Shown in pieces: positions 39,101-50,814 of a stretch of 64,000 bases of DNA. Made by a program: the position numbers and the translations under genes. The DNA comes from Xylocopa sonorina (taxonomy: Eukaryota; Arthropoda; Insecta; Hymenoptera; Apidae), in the NCBI RefSeq assembly GCF_050948175.1, contig NC_135195.1:11870001-11934000 (forward strand), in the 5' to 3' direction. Position 1 is the first letter of the stretch. Each line of letters starts with the position of its first letter. A model generated the notes under the pieces. That model had not been told where the DNA came from and did no database searches. It was given only the letters and a program-made list of their open reading frames with translations.

Positions 39101-42100
39101 GACTTCACGAATAACACTACCATCTCATGAGATTCCAGCATGCGATTTAAATTCCAGAAAAAAAGGGATCCAAAACTGCACAGTGCCAGTTAAGAAACGC
39201 CACGAGATAAGTACATGCACGATCCAATGGAACCATATTTCTCAGTCACTATCCAAGCAAGATTCGACGAACGTCATCCCCTTTCCACAACCCCTATCCC
39301 TGATCCAAACCAAAGTGCCCAGATCGCGGCGAGCGCTTTTAGATTTTCTTCCCTGGGCTACGGAGCGACCGCCATTGTCCTTTCGCTCAACGTACCCTCG
39401 CTGGTGGAACAAACGGTGGCGTGGGATTCGACGTGTAAACGATATCACTGCCTGTCCATTGTGCCCGGTCGATAATTCTCCCCGCCTGGTCGCCGAAGAG
39501 CCGAGAAACTTTCGGCCCCGCGACTGGTCCCTCCATAAATCAGAGATAAATCACTTTTAAACTCGCGCTGTTAACTCCAGGTCGCCGCGGCGGCTCGCCA
39601 ACGTCGACGGGAGTCGCGAATCCCACCCTGGTTGTAACCGCCGGAATCGATGGCCTACGCGAGCTAACGAATGCGTCTCCTGGAGCCCCTTAACGCTCCA
39701 CTAACGGTCCAGTTCGTTCTTAATTAACATAATTCGATAATGACCCGATTCGCGGCTGCTACGCCCCGGGTATCTGGGTTATCGTATTGACGCAGCAACG
39801 CTCGTTAATAATGCACGGCAAAGGAAGATTCAATCGACCTTGTTACCGTCCCATCGGCACCGATACGCCGTCTACATCGACGAGGCGCGTCTAAAACGGG
39901 CTACTTCTGTGGAAACGTGACATTGTGCTTTCGATAACGAACTGGAGGGTGGCTGGTGGAGAGATGTGGTCTTTGATTCTGGAAGAATGACCTGGCTCCT
40001 TCTGTTGTTTGCCGCGCGGAGATGGGACGCGGGTGATTGATTGGCTGGGGATGATGGCGTTGGTTTCTCAAGTGAATGAGAGCAGTCCAAGTACCGTATT
40101 GTTGTATTATAATTTTGTTTTTTGCTAGAGATATTGATGTTTCTTCTCGTTGCTGTTAATATCAAGATTTTGTTTTCAATTAATTTTTATCGAGTAGATT
40201 AGTATCGTAGGACGCGTTTAAGCATTTGAACTTTACTGAGTTACGTTCTTGGTTGTTCGATGATAGCGATGAAGCGTCTCGTTAGAAGGAAGAGAGACTG
40301 CGAACAATCTTCCACGACGATACAGTTTTTACGACCACCGTCCAGCGTTGTCGCAAGTAACGCGCGTGCCTTCCGTGACACGGCGAGCCGCCATCATGGC
40401 CACCCCGCGACGCAGGTTTTTTCAAACCGCGGCGAGATAAAGGGGTCGTTCTCGAGGGTGTAACGTTCGTTTTATCTTCAATTTCCCCGCTATTTGTTCG
40501 CATTGAAGCTCCGCGCTTCCGATAGTGGAGCCAGTTACACGTGTACCGCTTTCGAACGATGCCTGCCGCCAGGCGATATCGACTTCGATGCGCTCGTTTA
40601 GCCGGTGAATACTTTTAACCGAGTTCGAAATGGTAATTGGCTGTCCGATATTTATTTAATAAGAGAACATCGCGGATCCAGCGCGGTCGGGACCCGAATG
40701 GCTCTGTTTTAACATCGAATTACATAATCGTACTCACAAACACTTTCCAATTCGTATCGTATAATGAACCGTGGCCATGCACGAACACGGCAGATAAGAC
40801 GCCAAAATATAACAGTTTATAAATAGCATGGAACTAATCTCTGGTAATAAACGCACATAGAAATATCCTTATCTGTAGCGAAGCTGCAGAAGGTACCATA
40901 ATAACATCCGGGGGTTGGAAAGAATGGCCTGCGGAAGGTTCCCGAAGACATATGAGCGGGATAACCCACGGTTACCCAGAAGTATTCGTAAATTACTTGG
41001 TTAATGCGCGTCGACCCGGCAAGTCCTCCGTTAATTCAGCGCAAGGACTTCCCATTATCCTTATCGAGCATTGAAATATCGTGCGGAAGCCGTGTAGTCG
41101 AGAGGGGTAGACGCGACTATTCGCTAAACACGAATAAGAACGTAACCGCGTATACACAGGAAGCGATGGTACCGGTCCGTAACAATCCGCGATTACCCGG
41201 CCAGACCCGTTCCTAATGGGGAGGAACGGGAACGGGACGGTGTTCTCCGTTTGCCGAACAATTTCGCGAGCAACCATTAACGCGAGGCGGGGATTAAAAA
41301 GGTCAGAACGCGGGATGGGCGGATGAATCTTTAGGTATCTGCGAGGAGATAAATGGAAAAAGAAACGCGAAATGTCCTTTTTCTCTGCGCGTGCCTCTCT
41401 TCCCTTTAATTCTGTATCGTTTCGAATGGAATTTTGAATCGAATTGAATATCCGTAGTTCGACGAGAATACGGCGGAGGATGAGTATTGAGTTTTCTTTG
41501 ATGAAATAAGCTTTTGAAATGGTATTTCGCAGCTAGCAGACTCGTTGCACATCCGTCGAGAAAGTAAACTACCAACTATGGTCTATAGCGGATATCTCCA
41601 GCCTATCGGGCGCGTTTCCAAATCAGACGGACGCACTACATTACACCGCGTTATACGTCGAGGCTGGCGGCCTACTTTAAATTCGACTTCCCTCCCTGGG
41701 AACCCTCGTCCGTTCCTTCTGCCGTTAAAAGTTCCTTTTAACCCGTGTAGCCCGGCTTTTACCGGATACTCTCGCTCGATGATGCATGGCAGTTCTAAAG
41801 TTTCTTGTCCGCACCGCCTCGAGCGACTTCCACCGACGAAGAAGGAGAAAGATGACTTCCGCGTGATCGACGTTAACCCCAGACCGCGGATCCTCGGTTC
41901 CGCGGGAAGATGTCCTCGGACGATCCATCGAGCGAACATCCACGACGTCTCGCTCGGATTTAAATCGAGATCTTCGTCCTTTAACAACGACTGTAACGCA
42001 GTCGCTGACAAATTAAGCGCGTAGGCTAGAATCAGGGATCTAAAAAATTGTACCCTTAAATTTAGAATATGAGAGAACTCTTTCGAATGCATAGAATCTT

Positions 42101-45100
42101 GTAAAACGAGGGCACAAAGTTGCGATCAAATGAAGCTCGCGTACGTACAGCAGCTCACAGCTAACTAGAACGATTGAACCAAAGAGGACAGCGCGTCTCT
42201 AAAGGATTTAACCATTTTCCACGTCGCACTGATACCATTTGATTCGAGCTCTAGTTGGCTCCCCGAATTTCCATTTCCACTACCGCTGCCGCGCCATTCT
42301 AAACGTAAAACGGATTGCGCTCGCGAAAATAGACGAGGCTTGTGTTCTACCGGGGCAAGGGGCGGCCGTGATTTCACGAATGATTTCACGGGAATGCATA
42401 TAACTCCGTGGAAACCCGGGAATACGTTCCCGCGTTCCACGCTTCGGATTTTCTCCGATGCGGAAGGGGGGGAACCATCGAGCCACCCCTTCCGGGGCCA
42501 CGTTCCTTGCAAACATTCCGGGCGGACGGTTTCGCCGTCGCGAAACGAAAAGCGTGTATCGTTTTAACCAGCGCCGCGGCTCGTCCTCGACTTTGCACCT
42601 GCACCCGAACTTGCCCGAAAGATTGAACGATCTTTGGGAGTTTCGAATGTTTTCGATGCTTGAATCTAACCGAGGAACTTGGTTTCAGGCTGGCTTTAGT
42701 ATCCTAAAGATTGCTCTACGCGAATTAATGGAGAACCACGTTCGACGTCGCAATTTGAAATATCGATTTAAGAAATGTGAACTGTGTTCGCGCTGCGCGA
42801 TTTTTCAGAAAATCGATCTTGAAAACACACGAGACGAGCACGGAGCGGCTAAGCCCAAGCTTCGTACTCTCATCTCGAAGGGTTAGCAACGTGTTTACAC
42901 GTACCGTGTACGAAGTTACGATAAGTAAAGTTAGGGTTGTTGAAGGAAATGTTCCGGCGCTTAACCGGCACGGGATTAGCATCCGAGTACAACTCAATTT
43001 TAGTTTCTATCAAATACAATTATCTTCGCTGATCCGCCTTTTCAAAACGTCACGGCAAATCTGTGCTCGGAACTTTAATCACGCGATAACGTCGCTCTTT
43101 CGACTTCTCTTTGTCGCGATTTACGCGCGGCCAGCGATTCGCGTTGCGCGAACAGAAATTTGTTAGTCCTTCGTTTTTCAATGTGCCATTCGAAAATGCA
43201 GAGGACGCGTTCAACTCGCGTTTCAGCGAGTTAAAACGACGCGTAACGCGAAAAATGGACCAACGAGCGGAGCGAGAACATAAGGGATGCAAAACATTTT
43301 CGATTGCGCGTGGAATATGCGGGTAATTCAAAGCGAAGCGGGAACGGAGAAGTCGTTGAAATTTCGCGACGATAAACGAGCGTTATTTGACGCTACTTTC
43401 GATACGCGGCTCGAGTTAGTAGAGCAGAAAACAAGCTAATTCAAAGGCGGCGAGTCGACGTTCCTGCGAACGAAAACCGGGGGCGGTTGAAGGAGGAGGG
43501 CCGATCGATGCGCAGGCTTTAATAGCCAGTGTTTATCGTCAATACGAAACTTCTGAGGCGGTGGCCCCTTATATGAACAGGACGGCGGCCCCTCGTGCTC
43601 CGTCAAACGCGAATCAGGGATGCTCCTTTGATTACAAACATCGCTGGAAGAGCCGTGTACGTCTGGTAATTAGGGAAATATTTCGAGTTTCCTTCTAATC
43701 TAATTTCCCTCCGTTACGCAAACGTGGCTGGGCTAACGTACACGAACGCGCGGCGTTCCATCCATTACTCGCGACAGGGCTCATCGATAAATTCCTAATG
43801 ATCTTACCCTACCACGACACACGTGCCTCTCCTAGCTTTCTGGTACACCTTCCCGTAATACCTTTCAACGACGAATTGGCTGATTTCAATGCACGTTTTT
43901 TTTCTTTCATCGACATAAGAGGGTTGATCGAAGCTCTAGTTTTACTTTCTGTTGCTCGCGACACAGATACAGGGTAGCATTTACTATTGCAGTTTATATG
44001 CGAGCAGCACATTAGCTGGTGTCGAAAAGTTTTGCAGTCTTAGCAACGCTGCGGATGTTCGAGTATGAATTATATCTACCTATGAAACCTCCAATCCCCT
44101 ATGGTCAATAACTTCTTGATACGCCTCACTCGGAACACGGGGTTTTGTTCGAGGTTAATTTCATTTAGCTTCTGGCTCTCTCTCCGATCTCGCGTATAAT
44201 TACTCTAATAACGCGGAACTGATCTTACTCGGAAGCACCGTAACTTTTCTCTCCAATTCTAAATATCAATACTTCCCTCCAAACATAAATCATTTTAACC
44301 AATCTTGCTCGCCAATACTACCATCGACGAAATTAATCAAAGAGTTCAGCATCGAATAGTTTGTTAATCAAGATCTGGAACGCGTGCAGCGATGATGAAC
44401 TACTAGGCACTAGTAGTCCGACTAAACGCATGAAACAGGTTTTATCTACTTAATATCAGCATTTCTGATGAACGCATGTCGTGGCACGTGTTTGCATAGT
44501 ATTACTGACACCACTCGCACCAAACTCTCTACCAATATTAATACCACAACTCACGCTACCATTTCTCTACAAACTAGCCAAGATTCGATTGCGCAACGCT
44601 ATCGTATTTAAAGATACAAAGAGTTGAAATCTAGCTCGTCTAGCTCGAGCAGTCTTGACAGTATCGCTCCTATTTTTCGCGAAAACACACTCGAACGATT
44701 CCAAACTATCGAGCCAAAAGGGGACCCACTCGCGGTGCACTCGAAGCCATAGTAGCTGGTAGCTGAGCGCGGAACAACCGCGAGGAACTTTTGCAAGGAA
44801 AAGCCAGGCTCGTTTCCGCGTCGATACGGCCCAGCCAGTTTCCTTCCGGGTACTTTAGCAATCAATTCGCGGCGCGGTGACGCAGGCTGGAAAGGCCTGA
44901 CCTACATAACGGGCCCGACACCCGTGGCAAAGTCGATCGATCGCGGAAATTCGCGCGTAACCTGAACGCGCGCGACGAAGTCCAGGGACGGTCGGTGACC
45001 CTCTTCACCGTCTGCCTCTCTGTCGTCTCTCTTCCGTCCCGGCTCATCCTTTGTTCGTCCGCCGGAGGTTTACACTGGAATCAGTGCTGTTGTACTTAAT

Positions 45101-47381
45101 TAACGCGGTTCCTTTCAGCGCCTGTTCGAGGGCTTGATCCGACAGCCAGAAACCGGCCGGCGCTTTCGCCGCTTGATCGTTTCGGCAAACACCGGCTGGC
45201 CCGCGCAAACTGATTCGACAAGGAGGACTCGGCCACGTTCCCTCTGACACTGAAACGCGCGTTAACGCTTCCGTACACACGCGCGTACAGGATGACTCGC
45301 GCGTTTTCGACAGTGAAACAGTTTTAAAATTGAACACCTCCTGTTGCACCCTACCGCGAGTTACTATTGTCGAATAAAAATGATTCATTGATTAATTCTG
45401 TAGCGCTAACACATTATCAGGACCCAAATATTTCCAACAATTGGGTGGTAGGAATAAAATGTCGTCCCGTTTCTAATTTTAAGTAGAAGAGATGTACCAT
45501 TTGTCAGACGCTCTGAATGGTTCTGTGGACGAACACGCGCGCGCGTGCACAAACCCTGCGTCGCGACGCATCGCGACTCCACTCGAGCCGACCTGAATTG
45601 GCGCAAAGAATCCCAACGCCATTCGACGTGGCGATAAATGGCCGTTGGGGTAGGATTAAAAGACTCCACCTGCGATGGTCGTTTCGCACAATTGCACTCG
45701 TATTGTTGAATTTGACTAACGCTCCACCTACGGCGTTAGCTCGATCAAAGATTCACTCCCAGACGAGGGAGGCCTAATGATTTCGGTAAACAACGGCTGT
45801 TACGACAAACACAGGGATTCCAGTGTTTGTTGTCGGAGCAACGACTGAATAGCAATATGATGAGGATTACCGAGGATCGACGAGAGCTGTAATTCCGATT
45901 GGACAGCGTCGAAAGCAAAATATCGCCGGGTATCGTGGCATCATCGATGATCTACCCTCCTCGCATTGTACGAGCAAATGGGATGTTTGCTTTCAGGATT
46001 TGCCGCTCGTCAACTGTCTCTGGTTCGATGGTAAACCGTTATGGTACGAGCAAAGGGGGGCGAATAAATGCGACAATCGTTACAACTGTCCAACAGGCTG
46101 TCCTATCAGTTTATGGCACACAATTTCTTCCTTCTTTTCTTTCTCACTCTTCCTCTAAGATATTCTCAAGATGGTTACGAATCGAAAACCGTAAAAGTGA
46201 CCCTCGAAATCAGCAGAACAAAACCAGATTAGGCAAACTTGAACGTCAGCTCGAGTTACCAGCGTATATCCGACTTCTTTATCCACGAACGCGAGGCGAG
46301 CATGACATTACAGTAACGGCAGGAGCAACAAGGGGTTGGTTCTCACGCAACACGCACGCACACGTGATGTAAGCAGATGCAGTTCGTGACCAGCGAACGG
46401 ACCCGGGCATGTAATGGACAATCCACCCTTGGGAATCGACGCGACGCGGCGTGGTCGCGCGTGTAGCCACCCTCGCTCGAAAGGCTGCGTCTTACGCTAA
46501 TGACCATCCGTAAGAAACGCTCGCCCCACGAACGCGAAACCGTTTTTCACCGTGGTCACCGTGCGAGTTTCATTCGACGAGCCGCTATTACGTCGACATT
46601 CGCTTTCGCCCGAGTTTCCCCGGGCAATCGGGAAAATCTCCATGTTTCTAGAATGCAAATTTCCCGGCCACGATCGAAGTTATTGCCACACGCAGATCTC
46701 GCTCGCGACGAATGAGAAATGGAATCGTGACTCGGGATCATTTTCGTTTCGAATAATCAATTCTGCTCGATAGTCGAGATAATTACGCGGGGACGGGGTT
46801 ACGCGTGGACTTCGAGGTAGAAAATCGAGCAACGCGTCAATAAGTTCTCCGTGGATGCCAAAAGAAATGGAAACTGAATTTATATTTCACGTGGAATCGA
46901 TATGGAATATTTAACAACTTCGCGCGAATATTATTCTCACCCTCTGCTCCTTAAATCTATACCCTCTGGCATAACAGATAACCGACGGCAATGACGAGTA
47001 CGGTATCGCTATTATGCGCTTAGCCGAAGCAACCAACGCGAGCAAACATTGTTCATAACGTCGCAGTCCATTATTATAGCACAACATAGGGCGCGATGCG
47101 ATGAGAAGCACAAGAGACTTCCCATTCACCACTCTTGTATCCCCTGATCGGCTTAAGATTAACTCGTATCCATGCGAACGCGAGCATCTCCGATCGATTA
47201 CTGAATTAATCTTCCAAAATTATCGTGCACCGTTAAATTGATCAACTTGAAATAGCTAATTAATTCTATGGTTATGTCTCGATTCGATAGACGACGCATT
47301 CGCGATCTGAAGCTCGATGGATTTTATTAGCGCAGCTCAGATTTGCGTCCCTGCTATTTTTTTAAAATAGCTGCTACTTAC

Positions 47382-47559
47382 CGCTTCAGTATGTACAGGA
47401 TGGGCAGCGAACAGCAAGCCCGTCAAGGCAGCAAATCCTGGACGCAGCGATGCCACTGCTAGGCTTACTCTTGTGACCAAAACGCATGCAATGGCGTGCA
47501 GGGCAATATTCGTCGCGTGATACCAGCTTGGCGTTAATCCTGACATCAAGTAGTTCAAC
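47382..47559 (-). CDS. Tmtc1: Tmtc1-like exon A: membrane region with HPxHTEA motif
   Basis: This 178 bp exon supplies the last base of a split codon and then 59 codons (residues 1-59 of the visible peptide), starting LNYLMSGLTPSWYHATNIAL and ending AAHPVHTEA. Two hydrophobic stretches, roughly residues 16-37 and 43-52, fit membrane helices, and HPVHTEA is the conserved loop of the family. The acceptor is a T-rich stretch ending TATTTTCAG at 47560 and the donor is GTAAGTAG from 47381. The upstream intron is phase 2, so the split codon can be Arg, matching the family's FRLNY. The open frame runs on past the donor into SSYFKK, which is intron, because the next exon continues the family sequence exactly. 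The start codon lies upstream of this exon and was not found in the window. Confidence 0.93.
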
Positions 47560-50500
47560 CTGAAAATACGGAAACGGACTGAATTAAAGTCTGCTCCGAG
47601 GTTCGTTCGATGAAAGCACTTAACGATGCTCTCTAGTAATTGAAATCAGCTGTGTCTTAAAGAGCTCCTTTCGTTACTTCGTGTATCGTAATAAACGTTT
47701 ATCTGCTCGAATGCTAAAGAAATAAATTTGGAATCTACATTTCTGGCTTTGAGCGTCGTTTCGGAACGACATTAAGCAACGTGCAATCGAATTATTCGAC
47801 AGAGTACCAGGACAAAGTCTCTTCTAATTCTGGTCAGTGTTCGTGACGAAGTATCGTCGTAAACGGTTAATTTCGTTCGATCTAATTGCCCGGTAATTGA
47901 AGCCGCGCAGTCCTCCTGATGGACGTCTAAGTGAAATCAGTGAACCGTGATCGTAATTAGATAATTACGGCTCCGCGTTACCCATTAAAGTTTGTTCTAT
48001 CTTCGAAGGCGTCTAAAGATTCGCGCGCACAAGTCATTAACATGTTCCTTTTCTTAAATGTCAAGTACCATAAAAGTATTACAACACAAAAGTATTCGTA
48101 ACCAACAAATCGAAACGGTGTATCTGTTTACTGAAAACCAAGTAAAAACTGAACTACGCGAGGAGAATAGAAATATCGCTCTATTGCAGGAAGAAAACTC
48201 CTCTGAACGCGAGCACAGAGATCGTATCCACGTCGATACCCTTCGTCAGCTGACCACTCGAGAAATCGGAAAACAATGAACGGCGGTCGTCTTCCCGTTT
48301 ATAAGGGGCAACGGATTCGAGGGGCGCACGTGAAGTTTTCACTGGAATCCGCTTAACTCGGCCACGATAATCGGATTGCAGGAAACCACTTGGTACATCC
48401 AACCGCTCGGCTCCGTCCATTCACCGCAACCGGCGTACAATTTTCTTTTCAGCCCTCCTCCGTCCGTATTTTCCGGCGAGCGCCACGTGTTCCGTTTTTA
48501 ATGAAAGTGGCTCGCGCGAGCTCGAGGAAAGTGTCCCGCCAGGCGTACCTCGCGGCCATCGATCATCGAATGCTTTATTTCCTCCGGTAGACACGCTCGT
48601 CGATATTGCTGGGACATCAATTCCAGTTAAGGAGAAACGCCAGGCGAGGGGGGAGGACGAGGAGGCGCGAAGACGGCGAACGAAGGGCGCTGGAGGGCGG
48701 CGCCGGGGGTTACCTCGGGGGAAGAAAAATAGGCGAGACAAGCGAACCACCGTCAGGACGAAAACAAACAACGTAGCTGCTGACGCGGCTGGGTAATAAT
48801 TTTGAAAGTCTGCCGACGGCATAAGTTCGACGCCCCTGAGTTTGGCCCGGTTCCAGGTGTCAAGGATCCCGCTGCCCCGGAGGCGTATCCTGTCGCCTCC
48901 TTGGCCCTGGATCGGCCAAAGAACTTCGTTGTGTCACTTGCAAATTTCTACGCAGATTTTACTGCGAACATTAAGCCGCGCATTGGCTGGACAATTATAT
49001 CGTAGTTACGATGCAAGATGGTTTGGCGAGGTGAATACGGTACGCAGGGGTTGAAACGTTGAGTTTAGAAGTTTTTGCTTTGAGAATTCACATTTCTCGC
49101 GAGACACAGTCATGCTACCCTTATTTAACCACTTGAAAAGTTCTTTAAACTCTAGCAAAAAATCGTTCCGCACAAATTGTTGCTCGCACTTTGACGTTTA
49201 CATTGATCTTCGCCCCGACGCGTAGGCTGGTTTAAAAATAAACCGAGTCGATAACTTTCCAACCCCTAAGAAAACAATCCACCCCCCCTGGAAGCTCTCG
49301 ACGCTTGGCGGTTGTTCGAAAGCATTCGTTTCGAGGCAGCTCGTCAAAGACAACGGGAATTAAACGGTCCAATATCAAGTATGTTCAGTAGCGCCTGAAG
49401 CGCCGTGGCGATCCATGAATACCGTGTTTAGCATATAAATTGGGGGCGCATTTCAGGTAACTGCGTTACTTTTATCGCGCGACGAGGAGGACGACGGCCA
49501 AAGATCAGGCGGGTCGCTTTGAACATAAAATATCATTCCATGAATAAATCCCTTTCTGGGGCCGGCTCATTCTTGAGGGCACAACGACGGCCGGCTATGT
49601 ATTCACAAACGGATGCCCTCATTTCCTGGCCCGGCGGTATGTATTTAGCGAACGGAGACCGGGCGCCGTTCCGAAACATTTCCGGGACGCAATCTCGTTT
49701 CGCAAGGCGCCGGGGATACACTGCCGTTCGCGCTCGTAAAGGGTATGAGAACCTGCATATTTAGGATCTTCCTGTTTGCGCTTCAAGAGCTTCGCAGACT
49801 GGTGGCGCGCGGCTGGTGCTCTCCTACGGTCTCCGTTCTGTTGTGCGAAACGCTGCGTTACTACGGGCTCTGCGCTTCCTTCGGCTCCATCTGATTGTTC
49901 ACCCGGTCCCACCGTTGCCTGGGCTCGCACGAGCGGACCTCAATCACGATGGAGTGAATCGAATTGTCGTTGGGGCTCCGATTAATCCATTAAGGAGCAA
50001 ATCCTTACTTCGCCCTTATTAAAGCAAACGACGGTGTAATGGAGATCGCTCTATGCGAATAATTAAGGATCGAATCTTCTAATGTCATTTAGCCACAGGG
50101 GCAACTGATACGTGTGAGTACACGAGTCGCTGTACGTTGTAATCGAAATGTTAAAAACGATGATTTCACCGTGAAAAGAAGGATTCGATATCAGTTCGAC
50201 GCGAGGGAAACCGTATTACGTCATCGCGAGGTACCGCGGTATTACGAGCGTATACGTTCCGGTACGCCGTTCATCCGATATTATGACGGCCAATTCTCCT
50301 GGCAACGACGGGGAAATGGTACTCGAAATGGCATACGTAATCGAGTACCACGTGCGCGGGCCCCGTAAAACAAAACGGGCTATTACGCGGCGCGACCTGT
50401 TCACGCGAACGATCTAACGCTAATTACCGATTTTACTCGGCTAAAGTGACCGATGAGAGATCAACGGCGCCGGTACGCCGGGAGCTCGATCCACGTTGAA

Positions 50501-50605
50501 TCGAGCTTCCGGCAGATTAAACCGTGGATTTAATTTTCATTGAACGAAAAGACAGGCGCGGATAGTTAGAGGGCAGGGACGAGTGCGAGAGAGGGAGATG
50601 GTAAA

Positions 50606-50644
50606 GGGTTAGGGGCAGAGAGGGACGGATAGGGACAAAGGGGG
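50606..50644 (+). other. G-quadruplex motif
   Basis: Five G runs of three or more are separated by loops of 3, 6, 7 and 5 bases (GGG-TTA-GGGG, then GGG, GGG, GGGGG), satisfying the usual G3-loop1-7 rule. The G-rich strand is the plus strand, which is the template strand for the Tmtc1-like gene. Confidence 0.7.
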
Positions 50645-50787
50645 ATCGTGGCGTTACTGGCGAGAGGAATCTACTTGAACACCGTTCACGACGTAATTAG
50701 GCATTCAACCGATTCGGCCTTAAGCGCTTAATCGGCTTTGTTTCAACCTGACATCCCGTTAAACGCACGGGAACCAGGCATGGGTCT

Positions 50788-50814
50788 GGCTTCCGTGGTT
50801 CGTGCCACGAAGCC
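50788..50814. repeat. Stem-loop, 10 bp with one bulged base
   Basis: GGCTTC-C-GTGG pairs with CCACGAAGCC around the loop TTCGTG. It lies in the upstream intron of the Tmtc1-like gene. Confidence 0.75.

Larger units (their letters stand above)
27751..47381 (-). other. Large intron between Tmtc1-like exons A and B (19.6 kb, phase 0)
   Basis: The donor GTAAGTAG is at 47381 and the acceptor TCGTGTTTCAG ends at 27751. The peptide is continuous across it (HTEA|VTGIV), so no coding exon of this gene is missing inside. It contains a TATA-bearing GC-rich block near 31 kb, a near-perfect 24 bp inverted repeat at 31965-31988, a hairpin cluster at 35.6 kb, and several AT-rich TAATTA-type motif clusters that could be enhancers. 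The open frames in it, up to about 170 codons, show no family motif and overlap one another on opposite strands. Confidence 0.8.
13655..47559 (-). other. Tmtc1: Tmtc1-like gene, visible part (5 internal exons, both ends outside the window)
   Basis: Seen: five minus-strand exons, each bounded by AG acceptors and GTAAGT/GTGAGT-type donors, join with compatible phases (2-0-2-2-0-2) into 185 consecutive codons. Known: TMTC proteins are ER membrane O-mannosyltransferases of the GT-C fold that use dolichol-phosphate mannose and modify cadherin-type domains; they have an N-terminal multi-pass region, DUF1736 and a C-terminal TPR array. The joined peptide shows HPVHTEAVTGIVGRADV at residues 53-69, KETGITV at 104-110 and DNPAAF at 174-179, in family order. 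KETGIT rather than KEQGIT points to the TMTC1 branch, since TMTC2, 3 and 4 have KEQG there. Missing: the N-terminal luminal loop with its acidic motif (beyond 64000), and the rest of DUF1736 and all TPRs (left of 1). The paralog assignment is an inference from motifs recalled from vertebrate TMTCs; membership in the family is nearly certain. Confidence 0.88.

Noticed and set aside
47337..47381. Continuation of the exon A frame to a stop (SSYFKKIAGTQI)
   Set aside because: GTAAGTAG at 47381 is a strong donor, and exon B restores the conserved family sequence exactly in phase.
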